Below, in pieces: positions 23,951 through 34,700 of a stretch of 64,000 bases of DNA. This DNA comes from Thunnus maccoyii (lineage: Eukaryota > Chordata > Actinopteri > Scombriformes > Scombridae), in the NCBI RefSeq assembly GCF_910596095.1, contig NC_056550.1, positions 8,943,501 through 9,007,500 of the forward strand. The letters are read 5' to 3'. The notes under the pieces were generated by a model. That model was not told the DNA's origin, searched no databases, and saw only the letters and a list, made by a program, of their open reading frames with translations. Every line of letters begins with the position of its first letter. The stretch's first letter is position 1. The translations under genes and the position numbers were made by a program.

Positions 23951-26900
23951 ACAACGACAGTTGCTGGTATGAAGTAACGAGTGGCACCCAAAGACTGACA
24001 AACTGTGTGCAAGCACAGAACCTGTGGGGGACTGAAACTGCATGGCTGTAGAACTGCGGAAAATAGTGCAATTTCAAAACTCTCCTTGGAACCTTGTTTT
24101 GATATCAACAGAGAGAAATTGCACTTATACGTCAACAGAACGAAGTCTATACGGGGTTTAAATTAGAGAGTTGTTGCTGAAAGACTTGATTTTGTGATAA
24201 GACTCATCACAACTACCAAGTGCATTTGGTGGAAAAAAAGGACATAACTCCTTTGTGTCGTTGAAGAATTTGTTGTATTGTAATTGGATAATCGTAGAGA
24301 CAATCACCAGTAGACTGCAACAAATGTTGACCAAAATGAGCAGTATTTCCATGTGTGATAGAACCCACATCTTGAGGGTTCAGTGTTGTCTCTGTTGGGA
24401 AGACAAATCTGTGTAAATTTACCGTACAGTACCAAGTCCTGATATCATTTATTAGCTAATTAAAACAGTGATGGTCTTTCTTTAATCATATTTAATTCTA
24501 TTCAACTCATTGCAAACACTGGAATTAAGCAGACACGTGATTAGTGAACGAAAACATAAAATCTTGCTTCAGTGAGGTTTTCTGTTTCACAATCAAATCA
24601 CACGTGTGCAGAAAAAAAGAGTAAGGAGCTTTATGAATAGTGATAGGCGATAGTGTTACACCTGTGACATTACTGTGTGCTACAGTATGTTTCCTATTTA
24701 TTTATCTCTACCATTACTGTGGATTAACTTTATTTACACATGCATCAAACACAACGTAACAATGATTCAGTCTGGGGAGTTAAAGAAAGAAAGACAGAAG
24801 ATCAAACCTTCTGTGACCTCCCAGTATCATGCAGTGTTTAACGTCTATGACCAAAAGTGTGTGCATATGTGTTTGTTTTGTACATTGTGTAGTGTGTGTA
24901 TGGGCTTGTGCCCACACCTACACTTCTGTCATGCATCTCAGTACTCATGTAGAAGTATATCTGTTCCTCTATGTCTCTTTCTCTCTTTGATAGAGAGATG
25001 TCTCTCTTCCACTGATTACTTTTTGGTAGAAATAATCACATTCCTTTCAAACTCTGTGAGGAAGAGAAAGAAACACTTTACTGCAACATATTTCTCTTTA
25101 AGCGCCCCCACTGTATTTCTTTAATTTATCTACATCACAATGATTCTGACATTTCACTCACAGGAAATGAAAGAAGGAACAGATCACTTAAAGGGACAGC
25201 AAAATGTCAAACTTTGCAAATGTAGATATTGTTTTGTGTCCTTCATTTCCATTAGTGACAACAAATAGAACCACAGTGGTGATGCTATTCTGTGTCCAAT
25301 AACGTATAACCAGCCAAAAACACCTTAAGTTATTGAAAGACATGTACGTTTTTCGTGCCAACTTACAACTGTTACTGATTCTGTCTGTTTTATTTTGAGT
25401 TATGACAAAAATAAGGAATGTTTGTGATAACTTTGCCACCTAATGCTATTTTCATATGGGTATAAGAAGCTAATGTGCTTAAATCTGCTTTGTTTTGTGT
25501 TTTTATTCCTTTTTACCAATTTCCCTTCTACAGGATACTCATGATCTTTTATTCCAAAAGGCCTAAATTTTGCTATATAAGATGCATTTGCAATTTAAAG
25601 AAACTATCACATGACCAACAATGAACAAGCAAAACTGATTTTAAAAACAAACCTTGGCTAATAGTGTGCCCAATTCACCTGACAGTCCGCATGAGATTTG
25701 AAGGCTGAAGTAATCTTGACCATTGAGAGGTTAGCGGTTTAAGCTAATCTTATAATCAGAGAGCAGGTAGGGCTTTTTAACCTGACACATTAGAAGTTAC
25801 AAGGACTTATGAGCACAGGTGGATTTATTTACTGAGCCTGTTTGGCATGTTGTGTCTATACAGTACATCTTCAGTTCTCCAGAGACATCATATTGACTCT
25901 TTTAATTCACACAAGTGCAGCAGTGCCTTGTAGTGAGTTTCAGTGATGCACCGTGAGTTTTGTTCCAATCTGACAAAATGTACAGTCAGTGAACTCTGGC
26001 ACACACTCTCTTTGTGGCTTATTTTTCACATTTACCCACTTGACTCTTGGCTGCAAAAAAAACCCAACTCAGCAGCCAGCTGCACAGCTATGTGTGCTTA
26101 TTATCGAGTCAGGAAGTCATCTGTCCTAACGGAATCATATGAGAAATGGCCTTGAGACAAATTATTTGCTTATGTCCTCAGATGTAATCCATATAGGGAC
26201 TTCATATTTCTCATACTTGTATATTTTTGGCTTTAAGAGCCTTGTTCTTGGTCTTTATTCAACATATTTTGCATAAATCACTCGGTTTGATCGCAAATGA
26301 ATGTGTCTTTACCAAAAAACACCTTTCATACAGCTCTCTAGCATCCACATCTCATCCTTAATTCTCCAGAATGTGACCTCTTAGACTCAATGTGTACTCA
26401 TGCAATACTTCCCATTGCCCTACTGTCAATCTCACACAGACGTTCTACTTCTAAACAGCACACTGTCTCCAAATTCATCATCGAGGTGGGATGCCTTCTT
26501 TCCGTGGGTGTCTGAGCAGCTCCCCACCCCCAGTGGACATCAAACAAGAGCGGGGAAGAGAGGTGCGTGGATGCTTGTTGACTGTGACAAACACACACAG
26601 GCATGCTCACGCTCATTCAAACGCACACAGGGGTCAATCACCATGACAGTGTGGGAGTGTCTCTGAAGGACCGGAGACTGTGACTAAAGACACAGGATGG
26701 TTCATAGCTGACTGATTGACCTTAAAGGGCGATATGGTTTGTTGGGTCTCAACAACACTATTACCTAACCAGTGAATGACCATTGGAAAAATATAATGAC
26801 CCAACATGACGACCTGCAATGCAATCACTGAATCCACTCTGCGACATAGGCTACTTGCATATTCAATGGTTTTAATAAGACATTTTAAAACCCTAAGAAC

Positions 26901-26967
26901 TGAGAGTTAATTCTAGCTATGGCCCAGAGAAAACTCACTAAGTACTCAGTAATGTGGTGCTTGTAAA
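23951..26967. other. Convergent intergenic region, or extended pdgfb 3' UTR
   Basis: No coding exon seen. AU-rich motifs near 24695 could belong to a longer pdgfb 3' UTR. The frames here (longest about 149 codons at 24675-25124) are rich in Cys/Ser/Phe and look non-coding. Confidence 0.6.
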
Positions 26968-27183
26968 GGTGACACAATTGGTCAGCACTGTCACCTCATA
27001 ACAAGAGGATCCAGGGGCTGAACCCGACCTTGCTGATAGAAGCCTTTCTCTGTTGAGCTTGCATGTTTAGCCCATATCTGCTTCAAAAAAATGCAGGTTA
27101 GGTGAACTTGGGTGATCAAGTTGCCTATAACAGTGATTGTGATAGTGTTTGTCTGTCTCTACATGTGACCTGTCCAGCATTAA
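26968..27183 (+). repeat. Diverged SINE-like teleost repeat
   Basis: In order it contains GGTCAGCACTGTCACCTCA, AAGAGGATCCAGGGGCTGAA, TTGAGCTTGCATGTTTAGCCC, ATGCAGGTTAGGTGAACTTG and TTTGTCTGTCTCTA. The order and spacing match a widespread fish repeat (GTTAGCACTGTTGCCTCACAG type) with many substitutions. Confidence 0.7.
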
Positions 27184-27441
27184 TGCAGCTTTTTGCAAAG
27201 TAAAAGTAGTATTAATGTCCTGTATTCAAAAAGTAGAAGTACTGAAGTATTATCAGCAGAATGTACTTAAAATATCAAAGTAAAAATACTAAAATGGTTC
27301 ATGTGATTGATATATTATTATATATTATATTATATATAATAATATATGGGTGAGGCATGTAGTAGGTAATGGTTAAGTCTCCTGGGAAAGAATGTAAGAC
27401 AATGAAGTGTCCTCCTAAGTGATGGAAACACATTTTAGTGT

Positions 27442-27488
<47 letters not shown>

Positions 27489-30400
27489 TGTGTATGTAAA
27501 GGCACTTAAACATGTGGTGGACCTCTGGGAATGTGCATCCATGCAGAACAGGGGCAGCTTCAGTGTTACTTAACTAAAAGCCTGTTCAAGTTGTATTCTT
27601 TCCTCCTATCTCATCTAGTGGATCGTGGGATGGTTTTCATTCATCTGTGGTATTAAAAACAGGCTTTGGTCGACAAGTAGGAATTAAAGACACCACAGCC
27701 GAGGCAAGAAAGAGTTTTGATGCATTCATTGTTGCATTTATTTATAAAAATTTCATGGTTTTCACGGCGCATTTCAAGCTTTTAGAGGATAAACCACCAA
27801 ATTAAAAAATGATGTGTTAACATGTGTTGGCACATAGAGGCATCATGCAGTAAGGTTGTTTTCACCTGTGTCTTCCCAACTTTGTATCATAATCACTTTC
27901 ATTTAGTCTTTCATCTTACAGTCAGTGCAGGGCTTTAGTTACAGTTGATGAGGTGGGTATACTATTAGGTAGATGGGTAGATCACGAAGGAGAAAGCGGA
28001 TATACTCTCCTTTATATTTCAATGGCTCTTTGGCTGGTAGATGGATATACTGTAAATTGTCAGAAAAAGAGGTGGGTATGTTCTGTATACCTGTGTATAC
28101 CCTCCACTACACAACTGGGTCAGTGATAAAAAAAATGCACCAACAGAAACAAAAAAGACAAAGACAAAAAACCACACAACAACAGTGTGATATTGTTTTG
28201 CCCTGACATAACGCTTCTATCTCTCTATCTACTCCGGAGAAGACATGTCTTTGCTATGATCGTCTGGGTTTCAGTGTGGCCTGGATTCCCTGATGTATAT
28301 TCGTAAGGAAACAGGAGGCCTTTGAACAGGAGGTTACACAAGCATCCGTGTGGCGCCACGCACTCCCTACACCTTCCAGCACTTTTATTTTCCTGTTTTT
28401 ATGTACGACAAAGGACAGGGACATGCTGTACACGGATGACCACCCCTCATCCAGCACATGCACACTAACGCTGGTCTTTCCATCAACACCCACCTTTGTC
28501 CTTTACCTATCCCCTTTATTCACCCTGCTGATGAGTATAGGTATCAGTCAGTCAGTCAGTCGGGGGGAACAATAGTCCTCTAACGGTGACTGTGAGACTG
28601 AGGAATGTCACTGTTTTTTGGGGGTCTGAGCATCTGAAAAAGCCGGGAATGCTGGGAAAACACCTCAAATCACCTTCCCCTTCCCCTCCACCACCATGGT
28701 CAAGGCCAAGTAAATGAGCCCGTTAGTGTCTTAGCGGGCATCATGACTCAGTTGGTGTGTGTCAAACTGCTCCTCAAACCTCATCAGACAGGAAGTTGTA
28801 CCTAGCGATGGGCTGAAAACACAGGAAGTCGATATCAGCATGCCTGGAATTCCAGCATTGTGTTCTGTTTGCAGAGACAAGAAAGACATATGCATTGCTA
28901 AAGCACAATATGTTCATGATAATAAATATGTTAAAAATATATTGTGGTGCAATCTCATACATAAAAAGCTGTACGTATGCATATGCACACTCACATGTGC
29001 TTCCAGAAACTAAGAGACCCTGAATACTCTGCATAATCCAGTCAGGCTAGACAGATGTTCAGATAAACAGAGCAATAAATTAGATAACAATGTGAATTTC
29101 TGTATGTGTGTGTGTGTGAGTAGGTTAGAGAAAGTGAGAGCTACTCTGGTTATACATTGTGCTGCAGACAGAGTGATATCCACCTTCTGATCTGGAATTC
29201 AGCTGCAAAATGACTATATAAATATCCAATCTGAAAACACCAGGTTAACAAGAATGTGTGAGGTTAAGAACAAAAAATGTCGGTCAGACACAAAGAATCT
29301 ATCCATGTGGACAAAAACTGATTTAGCAGAAGATAAGGAAGTGAGACTCAAGCACCATTTTGTAAGTCGTGAGTTTGTTATAGATCTTTCTCCTGTACCT
29401 CCCAGTATTTGTGTAGATTTTTGTGTATTAGAGAAAGAGACAGAAAGACAGAGTTAATGTGCCAATGTGCTAATATGTTGTCATGTCCAAAGACAGAAGT
29501 GACAGTTTTGCCCTGCAAACGCAAAATTCAGTAACCACACATTTGGTCAAAATTGGATTAAGGTCTGTTTCATGAAGAAATATTATGCAACAGAAATTTC
29601 TTTTTAAATATGCAGTAAGAACAAAATATAGATAAAAACCAAGCCACATCACAGTAATTGGATCTGTAGTTAACTGCTGTCACTTTGCTGCATTGTCTGA
29701 GATAGAAAGACACAGAGATTAAAGCAAGAAAATATTTGTGAGCCTGAAAAGTTGTCCAGGAGGAAATGTGTACAACGTATTGAATGAAGTATATGAATTT
29801 AAAACTGCTCTATGCCTGAAATCAGGAATGGTGCCTGAGAACGTTAATCCCTGAAGACAACTACAGAGCTAAACCAAGAGAAGTAGGCCATCTAGCTGGC
29901 AGGGTAGCCACGGCTAGCCCTAGCTAAAACTAAAAAACTAAACTAACTAAATTCAATAATGATGGAGAAACTAACCCAGCTAAACTCCTGCTAAATGGAG
30001 CAAGCTCAACAAATTTCAGTAGCTGCCATCTCAGCTTTGACTCATATTGAATTCTTGCAATTTTAACATACTTATAATGTATCAAATTGTACATTCATTT
30101 GTTATATTGATTTCAATATAAAATGTAATGTAAATTAACAAGTAGTTTTGTTTTTTTTAAAAAGTATTTTGACAGACAGACACATAGCAAAACTGTAACA
30201 CTGAATTTAGTAAGTTATGGACTGTAAAAAATCCAAACGAAACAAAGGTCTTAAAACATAGGATATATTTTACTATTAAATCACTATCACAATACAAAAG
30301 TGCAGCAAACATTGAGAACCAAGCTTACTAATTAATGATCTTTTACTGACATAAAAATAGGCCTAAAATACACCTGAAGAAGGCGGCATATTTCATATAA

Positions 30401-31347
30401 AATTATCCTTAACATATTTCTAGTACTTTCTTATTCCATTTCAAGTGTCTCTGCAGGCCTCAGTTGTTGGCTAAGAACTTGTATGCAGTTACATTACTGG
30501 TGCCACTGAACACAGCAATAACAGCACATCACAAAGTAGATAACATACTGTATATATACATTCAGCAACACTTAGGCTACAACATTGGCAACAAGGTCCA
30601 AATTCACACACCGTTGTGCAAACACGCATAGCTACATGACTGCAGTGAACATGGCAGTCAGCAAACATACAAGCTTTTCCCATGAAACGCAGTTAACGTA
30701 ACTTTTGCCTCGGCTGTGCAAGACAGAGAAGGGAAATTCTAAGGAAGTGATAAAAAAATACAAGATTTCAAAACAGTTCTTGAGAGTGTGTGGTTGGGTG
30801 CAGTAAATGTGAAACAACTTACATAGTAGGGAAATGTAGAAATTCTGTACATGATCCTCATTTTCTGGAAAGTTTTGAATTAATGTCTCTGACACAATTT
30901 CAACAAAAAAAAATGAAACATTTATGAAAAATATTTTTTGCAGGGCTGTTGTGTTGGATTATATTAGACTGTAAGGTGATCCTGTTATTTCATCCTGACC
31001 CAGTATGCATAAGGAAGTTCAGACAGAAAGAACTGTTTTGTGTGCTGCACTGAAATCTATCTCCATCTCCACCAGTCCATCTACAGTGGCACCAGAGACA
31101 GTGGTATTCACAGGCTCAGCTCACTATTGCCCTCCATTGGTCAGACGTATGACCTGGTGTTAGGTCAGACACGATAAAGGGATTCTGAAAAAGTCATCTC
31201 TAGCGTGTAACAACCCATTGATTAATATATGTATATATGTATGTAACAAGAAAGCATAAATAGTTTGAGATAAAGTAGAATGGTTGTGAAAAAAAGAAAA
31301 AGCTCCATGGGTCCTCTTTGATATGCTCTTCCCTTGCATATTGCATG
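27184..31347. other. Convergent intergenic region between pdgfb and csf2rb
   Basis: Holds a fragment of an AAGTAGAAGTACTGAAGTATT-type fish repeat (about 27195-27295), an AT palindrome-like tract (about 27309-27347) and a (GT)n microsatellite (about 27438-27484). From 31347 downward the csf2rb 3' UTR must lie here, but no clear poly(A) signal is visible. No other gene is seen. Confidence 0.65.
27438..27484 (+). repeat. (GT)n microsatellite
   Basis: About 21 TG units with one early interruption (TGTATG). Confidence 0.9.
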
Positions 31348-31767
31348 TTACTGTGCTGCTTTCTTGAGGTCTGTGGGGAGCAGGCAGTACCCTGAGGCCT
31401 GTACTGTACCCCCTTGAGGCCAGGGGGTGAAAGGTCCTGAGGTGTAGGCTGGAGGCTGGTGGCAGCTGGTGGGCTCATTGAGGCCCGGCTGGATGTCCAC
31501 CTTATCCAACTTTGGTGTGTTATCTGGACACTGTTGGTCCTGCTCAGCGTTGTCATGCCTGTGTGTGCTTGTGTTGGCATCGCTGTGAGATACCAGATCC
31601 TGTGTGGACCTGGAGGCGCTGCGGTTGGGCAGACACACATAACCTTCGCCATAAAGAGTAAAATTCTCAGGGGAAGCAGATGCAGTGTCATGTGATGAGA
31701 TTTCTTCCTTTTTCTCCCATTTCTCTTCACACTTGTCCTCCACTGAGTTGCACTTTGACTCTGGTGT
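31348..31767 (-). CDS. csf2rb: csf2rb exon 14 (cytoplasmic tail and stop)
   Basis: 139 codons plus TAA at 31350-31348. It is entered in phase 0 after ctgacatgcag. It carries EGY616VCLPNRS and SGY700CLLP, both of the YxxLP type used for STAT5 recruitment, in an acidic, Ser/Pro-rich low-complexity tail. No AATAAA was found on the minus strand in the next kilobase. Confidence 0.9.
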   Translation of the reverse strand, partial: TPESKCNSVEDKCEEKWEKKEEISSHDTASASPENFTLYGEGYVCLPNRSASRSTQDLVSHSDANTSTHRHDNAEQDQQCPDNTPKLDKVDIQPGLNEPTSCHQPPAYTSGPFTPWPQGGTVQASGYCLLPTDLKKAAQ

Positions 31768-34700
31768 CTGCATGTCAGATAGATACAATGTTACTCAGTA
31801 TGACATTTAATGGTTTTTGTTCTTATTCATTTAAATGTAGAGATTAATGTCTTTCCTTGTCTTTTGATTTATGCTGAGTGCCTGAGAAATACTCTGCACC
31901 TGGATACCTGACAAATGACTATAACTGACCTGACAGAAGATATATGGCCCGCTGAAGCTCATGGAAGATGTGTCAGATCCATTAACCTTCTCAGCAGGGG
32001 AGAGCAGGTTATCACAGTTCCAGCAGTCCCTGTACTGCTCCAAATGCTTTTTGTCAGTGTCCTTGATTGGCCACAGCGAAGTGTCTGAGGAGCTGCAAGG
32101 AGAGAGAGAGAGCAGAAAGTGTTTGTGTCAATAATTTATTGATTCATGCATCAACCCTTGTCATTTTATATCCATGTCTCAGGAGATATGCCAGGTGATT
32201 GGCCACAAATGAGTCTATCCTGAATTATTATTGCTGTATTCCACACATTCTCTGTCGGATGTGCAGCAGCTGTAGAGCATCACTCATGTGTTTTCTTCTA
32301 TGATAGAAGAATTGTTATCTGTCAGGAAATGTCAAGTGTGCAACGTATTACCATGTAGATAAGCTGTCCAAGTTCAGCACTTTGCAGATGTAAGTGTTCT
32401 CACTCTGCATGAGGCTCCGGCTGGTGGCAGACTGGATCACAAAAACATGTAATGGTTTATACATAACAAACTACAATCAGAAAAACACTAATATGTTGAA
32501 TAATTTACAGCAGAAATAGAAAGAAATAATTCAGTCAGACAAACAGAAGAATTATCCAGTCTCACCTTGATCTCAGAAAGGATTTTGCTTTTGCCTGGAG
32601 AAGGAACTGACTCCACCCACACAACTACTCTCCTATTTGTTCAAAATACACCATGTACAGAGTTACATTTACATTAAAGTGAAAAATACACACTTGAAAA
32701 CATGAAAATGAAGCACATGAACAATTTACCTTTACATTTAACCAGTTTTTTACTTACTGGCTTGACAACCATAAAGGAAGTAGTCAAGTGTATAAAAATG
32801 AATAAAGTGAGTGTGAATAATGCACCTTTGACAAGCTGGAATGGTGTAGTAGAGTGTGCAGAAGACTGTGATCACAAACACACCGATGAAGAAATAGATT
32901 AAGTTGGTGACGGACTGGCTGGCTGTCATGGGATGCAAGACAGAAGGAATGATGATGATAACATTTATGATGACTGAGTAAGCAATGCCTGTATTTGTGT
33001 GCATGCTGCTACTATGCAGTACCTGCATGCGTGGTCCAGTCCACTGGGTCGGTCCAGGTAGAGGGGGTTCCCTCGTATTCTGAACCACTTCCTGGGCGGA
33101 CCAGAGACCTGACCTTGACCTGGTATTGCTGGGACGAGGCCAGACACGCCTTAGGGATGGTCAGGGATGTGGAGCTATCTGTAATGTTCATCGGGATGCA
33201 AGAATCCTGATGGAGGAATTCAAATAAAAATCATTATTTTTTGCCACTTTGTGTCTATTTTTCTGCTTTTTGAGGCATAGATGCACCAAGTATAAATGTA
33301 ACGTTAGAATCAACTCTTATGACTTATAAAGTATACAGCAAAACTTAGATGGACTGCAGAGCTTAATGTCCCTTTTTTACAATGAAACTTTTGAATGATG
33401 AGCTCATAAATACATCAAGGAAACAGCCCATTAAGATATGAACATGTTATAGAGTTCCTGTATGTTAAACAGCTACAAATGAAATACGATACACATCACA
33501 AACTATTTTAAACGAATATGACTTTTAAGTTACTTTACTAATTACTAAATAAGTTTCAGGGTTATTGAAAAGATTTCACAATTGGACAGAAAAACAACAT
33601 TTGTATTAAAGTTTCTCACCTGATGCTGTGTCATGTTATAGCACACCTGATAATACAGACTGAGAAAACGAGATTTTCTCGGTAGAGTCCATTCCACGAT
33701 CCAGTTCCAGTCATCCTCCTTCACCTTTACCTGCTGTGGTGGGTTGGGACGAACTGTGCACAAAGAGATTAGATTGAGGAGATTAGTCATGCTGAAAAAG
33801 TTTATTAATCTTTTTTTGTGTAGTTTTTAAAAAGTTTTAAAAAGTTTTATATTACTCCATATATATTGAGCAGATATATCACCATAATTTCCACTGTAAC
33901 ATCTTATCTTATCTTATGGACTGTTAATAAGCAAACATGGATAGGGTGCAGTTGTGCCATTCAAACACTAGGTGGGGGCCCTCAATCACATCCCAGTACT
34001 TCTATTCAGCGCAGCTCCTTTTTATAGCTCCTGCAGTTTTATTGTGTGCTTTTTTTGGTGGGACACATTATCTCTTACCCCCCCCCCCCCCCCCCCCCCC
34101 ACCGCCCCTCCACCTCTCCACAGTCATTCTCTGTCTAATGTTGTGTCCTCTCTCTCGTGTTGTCCACTCACTGTGTTGCCTGGTATTAAAAGTCTTGGCA
34201 TTGCGTGTCGGTATAAGCTCCAGCAGCAGATGTGCAGGGTCTGTGACATTCAGTGAGCAGCTGTACCTCAGCACCGACCCACTGAGGTCACGAGTTACTG
34301 TTTGGTTCACACAGCATCCCTTAGACCTGGAGGCAAGGATTACAAGAAGGAGAGGAGAGGAATGGTCAAATGACTGAACAAATTGATGTAGATTGTTAAA
34401 CCTCACCCAGGTGGTGTTGTCAAGAACAGCTTTGCACCACACATACTGTACATGTAAACATGACCTCCAGCGCGCACACGCACACACATATGCAGCTAGA
34501 CTTACGGTGCAGAATGATTGTGTCGACAGGCCAGCTGGTAGGTAATGAAGTGAGTCAGCTCTTCGCTCACCTCCCAGCTACACATCACCTCCTTCTCTCC
34601 ATCCAGCACACAATGCAAACTGGAAACAGCATCTACAGCTAGAGAGAGAGAGAGAGAGAGAGAGAGTTAATAACAACAGCAGCAAAGCTCCAGACATTTT

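Noticed and set aside
24675..25124. 149-codon plus-strand frame downstream of pdgfb
   Set aside because: Cys/Ser/Phe-rich, no domain, lies where a long pdgfb 3' UTR is expected. AU-rich elements fit UTR better than coding sequence.
31459..31695. 78-codon plus-strand frame
   Set aside because: Antisense shadow of csf2rb exon 14.
31200..31730. 176-codon minus-strand frame overlapping csf2rb
   Set aside because: It is another frame of csf2rb exon 14. The phase-consistent frame with YVCLP and YCLLP motifs is the real one.
34172..34190. GC-type donor ACCAG|gcaac for csf2rb exon 7
   Set aside because: It would end exon 7 in phase 2 and break the frame with exon 8. The GTGAGT site 11 bases further restores phase 1.
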